From positions 28,240,655 to 28,304,654 of the forward strand of contig CM061238.1 in the NCBI GenBank assembly GCA_030848705.1: DNA of 64,000 bases, read 5' to 3'. A program made the translations under genes and the position numbers. A model generated the notes under the pieces. The model searched no databases and was not told the origin of the DNA. It saw nothing but the letters and a program-made list of their open reading frames with translations. Positions 9,564 to 22,438 of the stretch are shown piece after piece. This DNA comes from Heracleum sosnowskyi. Lineage: Eukaryota; Streptophyta; Magnoliopsida; Apiales; Apiaceae. Each line of letters starts with the position of its first letter. Positions within the stretch are counted from its first letter, which is position 1.

Positions 9564-12006
9564 AAACAATTAAATAAATCCTGTTTAAATGAATATTCAA
9601 AATAATATTCATTTGATTAAATAAATAATCAATAATATTTAAAATATCCAAATTATATTTATTGGAATATTTTAAATAAATATAAAAGAATTAATCTGTC
9701 TCCGACAAATCTCCGGGTTTTTATGACAGCGTTCGTAAAATATCTCTGACTCCCGAATTACGTTTAAAATACGAATATACACTCTTCCCGAGAGTCCTTA
9801 TACATATACACTCATATAAGGTGTCACCAAAATTTCACATCGTAAAACATCGTAAGCATCGGGTATTATGATTAAAACAATTCATATAATTCAACAGTAA
9901 TTATATCACAACCACAACAGTTTACAAATCATACTGAATACTTAAGCTTTGGGTTTCGAAAACTTGCATGCATCTATCATATGCATATATTACGTCTCAA
10001 CATTTTTAATACCATTACATCTATATACGATGTAAGGTTTGAAAACATGCATAATATCATATCATATGCATCATTAGTATAAGTAATGGAAAACGTAGCA
10101 TGGAATAAGAAAACTTTCCTGATGCTCGAGAAGTGATAGGGGTTCACGACGATACCGGACCATCTAGACAAAGTCAAAGAAAACGCACGATCAATCCTCT
10201 GGATAATCCACTTGTACTTAATGCTTAAACACGTAAGCGAAACACAACCAAGGAATTACTAGCTCGTTATAGGCTCATACTAATTCCGCGTTTAGTCGAC
10301 AATTACTTCCGTCGTAGGTTTAGTCCGAAATCGATCCTAGAATACAAGTTATACTTAACCATTTACAACATTGGTTTCTAAGTCAGGTTCTTGGTGGTTT
10401 TCACTTGCGCGACCTCGACTAAAACATTTTTATAAAATCGAAAAATAATCTTTTTAATACGAATCTTTTTCGTGAGCCTTCCTAACTGTCTCTAATATTA
10501 TTCCTCAAAGTTTCACATTTTAATATGGCTTCTAAGTGGTCCACATATAGCCTCAAAGTGGCTGACCAGAGAGGGGTTGTTCCTCCGAACGACGTTTACT
10601 AAAACTCACTTTTCTCTTAAACCGTAAATCGTAACGACATGATTCTTGCGCTCACGTAAACTAGAAACAAAGATCTACACACACATGTTCATCACTGAAC
10701 CAAAAGAGGCAGTTAAGTGTTCGGATTCTAGGCAGTTTATAGAGTTACCGAAAATCGGGCATTACGACGGCTTAAAACTTAACGTTTTCCATTTTCAAAA
10801 CACAACCAAATCAATACCAAACAATCCCAAACTCACCATCCACCTTATACTCCCTCCTCTCAGTCAAATCCTCCATAAATATTCAAAACAAATTCATAAC
10901 CCATCCTCCAAACTCAACCACAATTCATCTAATCATTTAATCATGATCTTAACTTTACATGAACATCAAAACCTTCAAAACTCATATAACAAAAAGGGGC
11001 AGAGGTTTTTATACCTTCCTTGAAGCTTTCCAAGCATCAACAATGGCTAATCTAGGCTTGGGGTGCTTGGATGATCCTTATATAGCTTGAACCCATGGAA
11101 ACAAAACCATAAAAACAAGTAGTTATTATTCATCATCGTTCTTAATCACTAAAATCAGATGGGTAAAACACAGAGGTGAGGCGAGCGCTTACCATGGTTG
11201 CGTAGACCTTCTCGAGAGCTTCGATTTGAGTGGTGGAACGCCAAAAACCGCCAATAGAAACTCGAGTTATGATCAATTCTTTCTCCGCCCTTTTCTCTCC
11301 TTTTTCTCTCTCGGTTTTCTTCTTCCTTTTTCTTTTGTTTTGGTTAATTTGATAAGGATGCTGATATTTTGTGTTTAAAAAGGGGGTGAGTCATCACCTT
11401 TAATGCTTAGTCATTAGACACGTGTCAAGCATGCAGGAGGTTGGCTAAAGTAGCTTTACTGGTTCGTTTCCTTTCACATGGATGATCCAAATGTTGCATC
11501 CCTCGAATTAATCTTGTTACATGTTACTTCCATGTCTATATTTAATCCTGTAAATGTTGCCTTGTTCCTCTTGAAACGATTCGAAATATTTCCTAAAGAG
11601 CGAATAAAACTCTACGCGATTTTCACAGTGAATAGTAACTATTCACTATTCACTTCAACAATCGAATCCTTAAATCGACTTTAATAAAATAATAAAATTC
11701 CAAAATATTAAATCCTCAAATCCTCAATTTTTAATATCTCATTTCTTGAATATAATAATATATAATTCGCTGCCCGGTCAGATACTATACCAAAATAAAA
11801 TTTGGAATTTCTGAATTCCGATCGTCTTTGCATTCACTTATTTACTCCGTAGATCACTAATACGACTTCGAAAGTTCATTATCCCGACTCGTACATAGGG
11901 TGGTCTGAAAATCTTTTTCGGTTCAGAAATTTACTATTCATCAGGATTTTACTTTTCATCAGAATTTTTTTTTTTTTAACTAAGTCCAAAATTTGGGGTT
12001 ATTACA

Positions 12007-12119
12007 GTAACATTTGCGATTAACATTCCAGTTTGCCTAGCTGGGAAAAGTGTCAGTTCAGATGTACATATGGGGGGAAATGTCATGTGTGGAAAGTACA
12101 TATGGTTTGAGTCGGGTAT
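12007..12119. repeat. Flank copy A, second part
   Basis: It begins with the second GTAAC of the S1 insertion and matches 57183-57296. It ends at GGGTAT, immediately before the TG of the Tat LTR, exactly as in the second copy. Confidence 0.85.
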
Positions 12120-12561
12120 TGTTATAGCCAAAATTCGGTATCGGGGTTTTAGGTTAGATTCAGGTTAAGTAGAATTCAATTAGGGATATCCAAGATGTAA
12201 TTAGAGTTAGAATTAATATAAAGATAGGTAAGAGCTTGCCCTCGTAGGGGTAAGGATGCCTCTCTTTAACGTCCACCCCTTGAGGGCGCGCCCTCTTGAC
12301 TTGAAGGATAACTTCCTTGGCTTGAAACTAGTAAGATATTGAAGAATTCTCCCTTAGGATGTGCCCTAAGGGAGGGATGTCCGTGGTTGAAGGCCTCCAG
12401 GGGTTTTGCCTGATGATTGAAGGCCTCCTCCTGTATTCAATGGGCGCATCCTCATTGGGGATGTGAGGTGAACCTTGGTGTGTGCTTTGGGAGCTCTCTT
12501 CTTGTACTCAATGGGCGCGTCCTCATTGGGGAACTTTGGAGTAATCCTGCACTTTGCACCC
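12120..12561 (+). repeat. Tat 5' LTR, left part (split by the Athila complex)
   Basis: It begins TGTTATAGCCAAAATTCGG and matches the 3' LTR from 50886 and the LTR copy from 57297. It includes the GC palindrome at 12282-12295 and a near-tandem duplication containing GGGCGCRTCCTCATTGGGGA. The LTR resumes at 25934 after the inserted element, with CACCC duplicated at both junctions. Confidence 0.9.
12557..12561. repeat. TSD of the Athila complex, left (CACCC)
   Basis: The pair is 12557-12561 and 25934-25938. In the undisturbed LTR at about 51275 CACCC occurs once in GCACCCAAACGC. Confidence 0.93.
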
Positions 12562-14017
12562 TGTTCGCACAAAATCACGCAAAGGTACGCGGTCACAAGT
12601 AATATAAGAATAAGTAGAGTTCGTTCCCACAGAGACTGCTTTGGTTACATAGTTATGCACTTATGCAACAATGTATGGCTATCGTTCAATGCTAAGACAA
12701 GTATCAAAGTTGTGTTTTGATTAACTAAATTAATTAACCAAATTATCAAGACTAAAATTAACTAAAGAGATTTCTTTTGAATTACTTATGAGAATAAACA
12801 TGGGATCCTAACTTCATTAAATACTTCATTCAGAGTCTTATGTCTTTAATCTATGCATGTGACGGTTGTGACAACTAATCGGATAACACGAAATCAGTAC
12901 ACGCTACCTTTCAGTATACGTATACCAAACCACTCAAACATCCACAAAAGAGATAGAAGTTGGGCAGACACCAATTATGCTTAGACCCTATATGTCTATA
13001 AGATTTGAAAACATAACGGTTTAACGAGCAAGTTATCCATTCAGATTACATAGGGCAGGTAAGATGGTTAAAATTACCTACGAATCATGCATGACAAACA
13101 TACATAAACCTATGCTAGCATGGCAAGTTCTAAATCTCTATATCCACTTTCGCAATCAATAGAGATTAACAAACAACTTAGATGTTAGCTACGCATCCAA
13201 GAAGAATAAGCACAACCAAACTAGGTTATCAATAATTCATCACACACAAATCTTTAAAACAATCAACTACTAAAATCCATAGATAAATCCGTTAGAATCC
13301 CACGACAATGATTAGTTCATAATCGAACCGTTCATCATCGTGGGTTCTGATGAAAACATGATATTAAATATGTCTGGAATACTGAATAAAGTACTAGAGA
13401 TAAAGTTTAAGAAAAACAAAACCAACGAGAATCCAAAGTATCGCCTAATTAGAAGAATACAAAGAAAAGTTGAAAACTAGATCTTCGTAATCAGCCGTCT
13501 TCTTGTTCTCCTCACCGGTGGATGGATATGTATGTATGTAAGACAATGTATATCTCTGAAATCGTCCACCAAGTGTTTAAATAGGCCTTTCTGTTGAATG
13601 GTCTTCGCTGGTTTCCATATCAGAATTGAATTCAGCAAATTTTCAGCATTTGGCAAGCGCGGGCGCGCTTGGTAGGGCGCGGGCGCGCTATGAACAGTAC
13701 TTTCAGGCGGGGCGCGCTATGAACAGTGCGGGCGCACTATGAACAGTGCTATGAACAGTGCCATGAACAGTGCTACTATTCATAATTCAGCAAACTATTT
13801 TCTTTCCGTTTCTTTGCGTTTCCAACTCCCTTACCGCATGGACTTCTCTTCTTTAGCACATATCCACCATATATACATGAATTCTCACATTTCTGCATCC
13901 ATCTGTAGCTCTGCACATTCTAGCTAAAAACACATTAAACACACCAAATACTTGAGTGCTAGCGATCAATTTAAGCCGATACGAAGCGTTCCAAGTAGAT
14001 ATAAAATCCACTTATCA
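12562..14017 (-). repeat. Athila LTR, left (3' LTR in element orientation)
   Basis: In + coordinates it runs from TGTTCGCACAAAATCACGC to CCACTTATCA, so in element orientation it is TGATAAGTGG...GCGAACA. It is 1456 bp and is nearly the same as 22439-23876, apart from a length-variable repeat block. An A/T-rich U5-side stretch with no gene makes up 12700-13500. Confidence 0.9.
13655..13790. repeat. Length-variable block of GCGCGGGCGCGC and ATGAACAGT motifs
   Basis: GC-rich near-palindromes (13657-13668, 13675-13689 and onwards) alternate with copies of (CT)ATGAACAGTGC. The corresponding blocks at 23533-23640 and 25587-25690 have different numbers and arrangements of units, so this is a minisatellite-like part of the LTR. 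Confidence 0.85.
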
Positions 14018-14605
14018 CACCCCCAAACTTAAACCGATTCTTGTCCTCAAGCATAAACAGACTCTATATATATATAATGCAATGCATGAATGCAACTAAT
14101 ATGCTAATGCAAACGATCCCCTCAGACTAACCATAACCAATCAACAAGCCAACATCTCAAGGAATGCAATCTTTCAAACAGAGCTCGACCAAATTCCCGT
14201 ATACTAACAATACAAACACAGAAACGTGCGTGTGTGCAATGCTCATCAATATACTCCCAAACTAAACCAAGACCATATCCTATTCTTCACCAAAACAACC
14301 ACAAGCTTATAAACAGAATGAACTCTAGACACAAGAAATCACTAAAAGACACCTCATAATCCACTTGAGTTAGACAGGAATTCATGCTTTATTACGACAC
14401 ACAAAACAAAACTTATGCTTATTTGACCGTGCAATGGATGAGACCCCAAAAGGCTTATACAATAATACCCATGTAGCGAGCGTTAGGTTAGTGGATCCCA
14501 GACCGGAAAAGTCTTAGGTCACTAGGCACGAAGTCCCCTAGAACTTAATTGCTCGAGTATTAAAGAGCTCAACCTGATCAATTTTTCAAAAAACAACTAA
14601 CACAA

Positions 14606-14638
<33 letters not shown>

Positions 14639-15561
14639 CAATTTCGGAATGAGTGCGCTTTGCTTTTTCTCATCCCACCCTAGACTACTCATTTTTCATG
14701 AGCGGCTACTAGCCATTTGACGCCTAGCCTTTATTAACAACTAGCATGAAATCCCTGTTTTCCCCCAAACTTATACTTAAGTGCTCCTTCAATTTCAAGA
14801 GAATAGGAGACATTCTAAATATAAGCAAGTGATTAAATTCTAACATCCAAACAAGCATGGTCTGATCAAATCTAGAAGCAACCAATGAGACTTATGAAAA
14901 TAATTTTGTTTCTGGCATGCAAGTCAATTTCATAGAAACTTAATCAACCCTCTATTCATCACTACCGCACTCCCATCAACATCGACTCACTAACGGAAAT
15001 AGTCAAGTCCTACGGGATCATGAAATATGCTATGCAAATGCAACTAAATGGACTCACATGATAAATATAAACACTAATGCAAACAGAATGCTCTATATGA
15101 CATAAACATGCAAAGATATGAATGAACTAACTAACTACTTATGCAATATGAATCCTATATGAACACACACTAACATTACCATTCCTTAATTACCACCCCC
15201 AAACTTACAATATTCAATTTCTTCATTGAAGGTAATAAAAAGGAAAGAGCAGAGAATATCTAATCATCAGCAGTACCACCCTCCTCGGGTGGTGTATCCG
15301 GTGGTGGATAAACAGAATCAACTCCAAAGTCAGGCCAAACAACATCAACTCCAGTGGCTCTGAAAGCAGTACCCAAAGGACCTATGAACTTCACTCTTAA
15401 TCCCAGATGGATCCTAGGGGGAAACAACACAAACTTTTTTTTCGTCTTTTTTTTTTTTTGCTTCTATGAACAGTAACCCCTGCGCGGGCGCGCTCATCCA
15501 GGCGCGGGTTGCCTCCCACGAAGCGCTTGTTTTACGTCAATAGCTTGACGTGAATCCTTTT
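14018..15561 (-). other. Athila 3' untranslated region with PPT
   Basis: The PPT is at about 14018-14030 (minus strand AAGTTTGGGGGTG) directly adjoining the LTR. The remainder is AT-rich, with T-rich runs at 14608-14640 and 15435-15460 that look like old poly-A tails on the minus strand. A minus frame of about 50 codons ending near 15260 (VVWPDFGVDSVYPPPDTPPE) may be the tail of a lost Athila ORF. A duplicated, slightly rearranged copy lies at 23877-25298. Confidence 0.7.
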
Positions 15562-16263
15562 TCATCCAGTCGCAAGAACGGTGAACGTCGAATCACGGTT
15601 CACCGTATTACCAACGTCATGCTTCAGCCACTGACCATTAAACTTGAACGCTTCGTCCGGAAACTTATGGAAAATCTCTACTGCATCATGCGGAAATGCT
15701 GATTTAACCGTGATAGGCTCCAACCACCTCGACTTACGCTTTCCTGGAAAAAATCTGAAACGAGACTTGAAACGCATAACTAGCTTACCAGGCACAAATG
15801 AATGTTTCATCACCCCTCTTTCATGCCAGTCCTCAACCTTCTCCTTATATAGCATGTTGCTCTCGTAGACTTTACCATACCTCAATTCATCCTGCAGTGG
15901 TTGAAGTTCAAGTGTAGGAGCTTCTTCCATGGATGGTTTAAGTCGCTCCTGAGAATTGTTCAGCTCTGCTAATCCAAGAGAATCGAATGGCGCATTAATT
16001 TTTCTTTTCCACGGAGGTGCATTCAACAACTGAAGTTGCTCTGCTCTTTCTTCGTCTTCGATATCAGAATTCCCTATCAAGACTTTCTCCAATGTATCTA
16101 ACTTCAGCGGTTGTTCAATCTCTGTATTGATGACAGAATCGACCATTTCCAAATTAAAGCACTCTTTTTCTTCAGCTGGAAATTTCATTGCCTTGAACAC
16201 GTTAAAAGTGACCTTCTGATTTTGAATCTTCATTGTAAGCTCTCCTTTCTGCACATCTATCAA
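15562..16263 (-). pseudogene. Athila protease-to-integrase-tail junction, pol interior deleted
   Basis: This continues in the same frame as the gag-protease ORF to its right; the two are separated only by a TGA at 16267-16269 where CGA would be expected, a typical C-to-T change at a methylated CpG. The first 130 codons are the linker after the protease; the rest matches the C-terminal end of Athila integrase (SRFRFFPGKRKSRWLEP, then HDAVEIFHKFPDEAFKFNGQ). RT, RNase H, the integrase zinc finger and the catalytic core are all missing, so the original join was an in-frame internal deletion that gave a gag-protease-integrase-tail fusion. Confidence 0.8.
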
Positions 16264-16266
16264 AGT

Positions 16267-18156
16267 TCAGCCTGTAGCTAAGAACGGTCTTCCCAAGATA
16301 ATAGGAATCTTCTTGTCTTCCTCAAAGTCCAGGATCACAAAATCAGCAGGAAAGATAAGCTTATCCACTCTAACCAAAACATCCTCCACTATTCCCCTTG
16401 GATATGTGATCGACCGATCAGCCAGCTGTAAGGACATAGTACTAGGTTTAGGCTCAGGCAGTCCAAGTTGCATGAAGACAGACAATGGCATCAGATTAAT
16501 ACTAGCTCCCAAGTCACACAAACACTTGTTGAAAGATAGATTGCCGATACTGCATGGTATGGTGAAACTCCCTGGATCTTTGAGTTTTGGAGGTAACTTC
16601 TGCTGTAGAATAGCACTGCACTCTTCAGTTAGAGCAACGGTCTCCAACTCCTCGGGTTTCAACTTCCGAGATAGAATACCCTTCATGAACTTCGCGTAGC
16701 TCGGCATTTGTTCTAGAGCTTCCGCAAAAGGTATATTAATATGCAACTTCTTGAAAACCTCCAGAAACTTAGCAAACTGCTTGTCCAACTTCTGCTTTTG
16801 AAGACGTTTAGGGAATGGCGGAGGAGGATAGACCTCCTTGGTCTCTGTATCTTGCTTCAGAACAGATTTCTCAGTAGAAAGGTCACGCTTTTCCGCTTCG
16901 CTTCCCCCCAAACTAACTTTTTCCACTTTTTCATCACTTTCTGACAGAACATCAGGCGCGGGCGCGCTCCCTAGGGCGCGGGCGCACCCACCTTCTGCTG
17001 GGAATCCAAATTTTTTTTCATTTTGCTCTATTTCTGAGTTCTGGTCACCCGTAACCTTTCCAGATCGCAAGGTAACTGCTTTTACATGTTCCTTAACCTC
17101 TCTTTTGCCAGGATTAGCTTCCGTATCACTCGGGAGAGTTCCCTGTGGTCTATTCAACAAGGCATTGGCAATCTGACCGATTTGATTCTCCAGAGTCTTG
17201 ATTGAAACAGCTTGGCTCTTGCACATTAGCCTCAATTCTTCCAATTCGGACTTTTCATTAGATGATTGACCAACATTGCCGTGAGACGGTTGTTGAAAAC
17301 CTGGTGGTTGATATGGTTGCCTTGGAGCATATTGCTGCTGAAAACCAGAAGAGTTGAATGGCTTAGCTCCATATTGCTGACCTTGATACTGCTGATACGG
17401 TTGTTGTGGCTGATTCTGACCACCCTGATTGTTACTCCAGCTGAAATTCGGATGGTTCCTGTTATTCGGATGATAGACATTAGGCACTGGCTGTTGTGGC
17501 CTTTGAAAATTGCTCAAAAACTGTTCTGATTCATTAGATATGGCACACTGAGTCTTGTCATGTGCACCTGCACAAAGCTCACACACACTAGCCACCTGCT
17601 GAACTCCATAGTTAGTCAAAGAATCCACCTTCATAGACAAAGCCTTTAGCTGTGCAGCAATAGCAGTAGCTGCATCCACTTCCAGAATTCCTGCTACCAT
17701 GCCTTGTGATAACCTCTGAGTTGGATTCTGGTATTCATTAGCAGACATCATCTCAATTAGCTCATAAGCTTCCTCGTAGCTCTTAGCCCAAAGAGCTCCT
17801 CCTGATGCCGCATCAAGCATTGGTCGAGATTGACCTCCCAGACCATTATAGAAACAATTGATCACCATCCAATCAGGCATTCCATGATGAGGACACTTCA
17901 TAAGCATCTCCTTGTAGCGCTCCCAAGCTTCACATAAAGTTTATCCAGACTGCTGTGCAAACTGAGTAAGAGCATTCCTGATTGTAGCTGTTTTAGCCAT
18001 CGGGAAGAATTTAGTGAGAAATTTCTGAGCAAGATCCTCCCATGTAGTAATAGAACCTGCTGGTAGAGAGTGCAACCAGCCCTTAGCTTTATCCCTCAGA
18101 GAAAATGGGAAAAGTCTCAACTTCACAGCATCTTCCGACACTCCGTTGAACTTGAA
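16267..18156 (-). pseudogene. gag: Athila gag (C-terminal part) and protease
   Basis: The frame includes the retrotransposon gag region (RDKAKGWLHSLP, WEDLAQKFLTKFFP), a Q/P/N-rich stretch with CELCAGAHDKTQCA, which is the single zinc knuckle, and an aspartic protease region near the end (CDLGASINLMPLSVF with the D-L-G-A active-site motif, and the flap-to-terminus motif IILGRPFLATG). An in-frame TAA at 17941-17943 replaces what is probably GAA, and a TGA at 16267 ends it; otherwise the frame is intact. The short GC-rich motifs at 16954-16968 and 16974-16989 lie inside this coding region. The N-terminal part of gag is at 22020-22294, on the other side of the solo LTR S2. Gag would form the virus-like particle and the protease would process it. 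Confidence 0.87.
18152..18156. repeat. TSD of solo LTR S2, left (TTGAA)
   Basis: The pair is 18152-18156 and 22020-22024. Removing S2 with one copy joins the two gag parts in frame (minus strand GTFKFNGVSED). Confidence 0.93.
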
Positions 18157-21100
18157 TGTAACACCCCCAGATCCGGGGTCAGGAATCTGGGTTGTCACGC
18201 TCCATCAATGATACAATACCTGCATTACTTACAACATTCTTATAATACAACTCCAAAGACCCCAATCACTTACGCACACACACACAAGTTATAGCCTTGG
18301 AAATGAGCAACAATAATCAACATTTGTTATTACAATCCAAATGAACTATCCCGGATCTCATCTATTATTTACAACATCTTCCTGAAGTTACAATAATAGA
18401 CCTCACAATTCTATACAAGGTTTAGTAATACAAACCCACTCAAAATAATTCTCACTTATTCAAGCTGCAACTATTCTGCTCACACCGACAGTATCCATCC
18501 TGTATCAACTAACTCCAGGGTGGTCTCTCCATTCCCTTGCTCTCGTAACACGAGGTAGATTCGGCAATGTTTTCCTCATGCTGAAATATTTAATAAAGCA
18601 AGAATGAGCTAATAATGCTCAGCAAGAAATCTATCCCAGTTTAAATCTTTAAACCTTTTAGGAAGATAATTCATATGGGATCAAAGCTTTTATCACTACT
18701 AGGGTCTAACCCCAAAATAACAGACCGTTTAAAATACCGTATGACTTATAATCATACTCATATACTTTTCGTAATCATTTGGAAATCCTTGGTATCAATA
18801 TGATAAACCAAGACTCAAAACATATCTTTTTAAAATAGATATTAATATTGGAATCAAGGCTTAAAGCCTATCTATTGATTCAAAATACTATACAGTTCAA
18901 TATACTGTATATCTTAAATACCTTCTCAACATATATACAGTTCGAAAATATCTTTATAACCACATGCTATGCATTAAATGGATAAAATGCTAGTATAGCA
19001 TGAAAGATGAAGTTACGAGGAAAATTAATGTAATGTTTCCGTAACCCAAAACCCACTTATGAATATATATCCTTAGTCAGGTTTTATCAGAGTCATAACT
19101 CATAAAATAAAAGATGAAGTTGCATGAATTTATTGTCACTTCATTTCCAAACACTTTTCGACCTCCTGCCAACATGATTGGTTCTTCACCCCAATACATG
19201 TTGCAGGAATATCCAAATTGGATGATGAACCAATACAGGAGTTGCTACCACGCCCGCTGTACCTAACCTTACTATGATCAGTAGCAGGTCGTACCGCTCA
19301 AATAGTTTTCTACATGTAGATGGAAGAATCACGACGGCCTGACATTGTCTACCGCCTTACGGAGATCTCCCGGCCCATTTGGGGCAATAAAAGTTGGATG
19401 GGTCGGCGCAACTGGACCACTTACACTACTCCTAGTTCAGATGAAATCCATGACTCTGAAACGTAAAGATCGTCCTCCTTTCCCCAAGTGTAACACTTGT
19501 TGATACGACTCCACTAAGTAGTTATATCTAGGTTGGAAAGGAAGATTCTCCAATATTTCCCAAGCGATGCTTGTTAATGGATATCGACTTGTTCCATCAA
19601 TTTACCCCTCGATCGTTGAGGTGGTAACACAACAACTGACTTACATCAATTAAATTGTTCCGAGAAAATATCTGTCCCTTTACAGTTTTTGAATTGAGAG
19701 TTTAAAAAGAGTAGTAGTCACTTAAATCAGGTTTCCCATATTTTTGATAGTTGAGCGAATATTTAAATCTTCTTAAAAGACAGATTTAAATGGAAAAACA
19801 GTGTTTTGGGAACCTCTTCTTGATTAATAAATGATTAATAATATTTATTAAATAAGTAAGTCTTAAATGAAAATTCGAAAATAATATTCATTACGTAAAT
19901 CATGATTAAATGAATATTCAAAATAATATAATCCTCGAATGAATATTCAAAATAATATAATCCTCGAATGAATATTTAAAATAATATAATCCTCGAATGA
20001 ATATTTAAAATAATATAATCCTCGAATGAATATTTAAAATAATATAATCCTCGAATGAATATTTAAAATAATATAATCCTCGAATGAATATTTAAAATAA
20101 TATAATCCTCGAATGAATATTTAAAATAATATTCCTTGAATAAGTAAACCTCAAATGAATATTCAAATTAATATTCATTAAATAATAAATCTCAAATGAA
20201 TATTCGAAAAGTAATATTCATTAAATAAATAAGGATTGAATAACAGTTGCCCGATATCTTTATCGGAAAATGACCTTTAATAAATACAGAAAATCTAATT
20301 ACATCTAATCTAGAGAAAATCACCTGCCCTTATCCTAGGGCATTATAAAAACCCGGCTTCTAACTAATATCACATATTTAGCTTAGAAGCCCTTAATTAA
20401 ATCATAAAGCAAGTATCACAATATACTTTCGAAAACAGTTATGCCTTCCATTAGCATATATAACTGAAATAGTATTCAAATAGTATTTCTCGACTGAGAT
20501 AATACTTAAATAACATTCCTTGAAAGATATAGTAAGCAAATATTATTCCCCGAATGATATCATACTCAGATAACAATCCTCAACATATATAATATTCTGC
20601 CGATGGAATCCCTCCGGGTTTCCACGGCTATCTACATATCTCCAAAATACCAACTCCCGATTTAGAGTCGAAAACAATGAATATGCTTTTATATATAGAG
20701 CTACAAGGTATACTTAAACGCTTTCACCATACTAAGTATACATTATCTCAAGTACAAGTCCATTTTCAAGTTAACTCCTTAAGATCCTCTACTCGAGCAT
20801 GCTCGCTCACGCATTTTTATAAAATTGAAATATAATCCTTTTAACACGAAATATTTTCGAGGGTCTTCCTAAACATACCTAGCATGTTAACAGAAAGTTT
20901 CACATTCCAATAAGTCGCTTAAGGGGTTTGATCACTATCTCAAAGTTCATGCATTGAATCACTTAGTTACGCGAAACCGCTTTCACTGAAACAGACATTT
21001 CTCTTAAACCGTAAATCGTAACGACACGATTCTTTCGCTAAAACAATCTAGGAAACAAGGCCTACATGTTCATGGTCAGAAACTTCATGTTCATGCCCTT

Positions 21101-22019
21101 TAATGTAACCGTGATTTCTGCCTAAACTATCTAAGGAAATTTCGGCATGGTAACGGCGCTTATACGTGATTCCCGTGTTTTTAAACACTCACTACACTCA
21201 CTACTCCCTAGAAGCTATGGTTAAAATTTGGTGATTTTAGGACAAGTAGATTTGGAGTTATGAATTTTTCTCTCCTCCTTGTGCAAGCTGAGCAGAAAAT
21301 TTGGAAAGAAATGGGGAGAGTTTTCTTTTTTCTTTTGCCTTGGTTGATTGCTAGAAATGAGATATTTTGTATTAAAAAGTGGTGAGTCATTGCCTTTGTT
21401 GCTTAGTCATAGGACACTTGTCAAACATGCATGAGTTTGGATAAAGTAGCTTTACTGGTTTGCTTTACCGGTTCGTTTCCTTTCACATGGATGATCCAAA
21501 TGTTGCATCCCTCGAATAAATCTTGTTACATGTTACTTCCATGTCTATATTTAATTCTGTAAGTGTCGCGTTGTTCTGTCACCGTTTAATCTCGTATTTA
21601 AATCGATCCGTGTCTCGTTGTTCGGTTACGGCTTAATCTTGATGAACGTTCGCAGGGATTTCTTAAGGGTTCTATCGAAGTAGTTTACCGTAAACGTTCT
21701 TGATATCTCAATAACTTTGCTAAATCAATAACCATGGAATTGATAATATAAAATCCTCCAATATATTTAAATAATGATTAATCCATCAGTAATAGGTGAA
21801 ATTTCGGAGAAAACAGAAAATGCTCTTTTTCCGATTCTGACAGCTTTTGCATTCCTTCATTTTCATCGTAGATCACTAATACGACTTCGAAAGTTCATTA
21901 TCCCGACTCGTACATAGTGTGGTCTGAAAATATTTTTCGGTTCAGAAATTTACTATTCATCAAATAAAAAAAAGAAAAATAAAAAAATTTAACTAAGTCC
22001 AAAATTTGGGGTTAGTACA
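18157..22019 (-). mobile_element. Solo LTR S2 of the large-LTR chromovirus family, 3863 bp, inside Athila gag
   Basis: It starts TGTAACACCCCCAGATCC and ends GGGGTTAGTACA, with TTGAA on both sides. The first 800 bases are close to S1, while about 19090-20700 is close to the LTRs at 29346-33816, so S2 is mosaic with respect to its relatives. It has no internal domain. The ending TAGTACA differs by one base from the TTATTACA of its relatives. Confidence 0.88.
19908..20125. repeat. 29-bp tandem repeat, about 7 units, in S2
   Basis: Units of the type GAATGAATATTTAAAATAAT plus ATAATCCTC start at 19937, 19966, 19995, 20024, 20053 and 20082, with partial units at each end. Neighbouring LTRs of the family have only scattered single versions, so the array is specific to this copy. 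There are no unique spacers, so it is not CRISPR-like. Confidence 0.9.
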
Positions 22020-22294
22020 TTGAAGGTGCCGCAGATCTCGATGAAATCCCTAATATGCATATTAGGATCTTCCGTTGGAGCACCCCCAAACTGGACTGAA
22101 TTCTGCACCATCTGAATCGTGCCAGGCTTGATTTCGAAAGTATTAGCTGCGATGGCTGGCCTGACAATACTGGATTGAATATCATTGATCTTTGGCTGAG
22201 AAAAATCCTTCAAAGCCTTCGTTTCTGCTGTTGGTTCTCCCATAACTAGATTCAATTCAAGTTCTTCTTTCCGAGATTGAGAACGTATTCGCAT
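22020..22294 (-). pseudogene. gag: Athila gag, N-terminal part
   Basis: From an ATG at 22294 (MRIRSQSRKEELELN) the frame reads to the S2 insertion point and contains GAPTEDPNMHIRDFIEICGTF, the well-conserved Athila gag passage. It continues in frame at 18156 when S2 is removed. The distance from the PBS at 22415-22432 is short, as in other Athila elements. Confidence 0.85.
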
Positions 22295-22414
22295 ACACGC
22301 TCACTAAAACACCTGAAACTCACCACACAAAGTAAAATTGATGAGTATAATCCGAGTCAGTGAACTTTAACGACCACTGATGACAAGCACATAAACTATA
22401 TATATAACACCGAG

Positions 22415-22432
22415 TCCCCGGCAGCGGCGCCA
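22415..22432 (-). promoter_or_regulatory. Athila primer-binding site
   Basis: On the minus strand TGGCGCCGCTGCCGGGGA lies six bases inside the LTR end (GCGAACA). This fixes the element as minus-strand oriented with its 5' LTR at 22439-23876. Confidence 0.9.
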
Positions 22433-22438
22433 AAAACT

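Larger units (their letters stand above)
7611..12006 (-). mobile_element. Solo LTR S1, chromovirus (Tekay-like) large-LTR family, 4396 bp
   Basis: The sequence starts TGTAACACCCCCAGATCC, ends GGTTATTACA, and is bracketed by GTAAC. It has no internal region, PBS or PPT, so it is a solo LTR left by recombination between two LTRs. Its 3' half (about 9970-12006) is close to the 3' half of the LTRs at 29346-33816, and its 5' end is close to the solo LTR at 18157. Orientation is inferred from the PBS-bearing full element at 29346-42532. ORFs of up to 125 codons inside it (for example 10646-11023) have no recognisable protein features. Confidence 0.88.

Noticed and set aside
10646..11023. 125-codon ORF in S1
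   Set aside because: The corresponding segment in the other LTRs of the family has frame breaks, and the composition is low-complexity.
12366..12720. ORFs in the Tat LTR that recur at 51078-51399 and 57536-57911 (proteins starting MKASSCIQWA)
   Set aside because: They follow LTR copies and are read from overlapping frames on both strands across promoter-region repeats; no evidence of coding.
19908..20125. Possible CRISPR-like array
   Set aside because: Units are directly adjacent with no unique spacers, and the DNA is a plant LTR.
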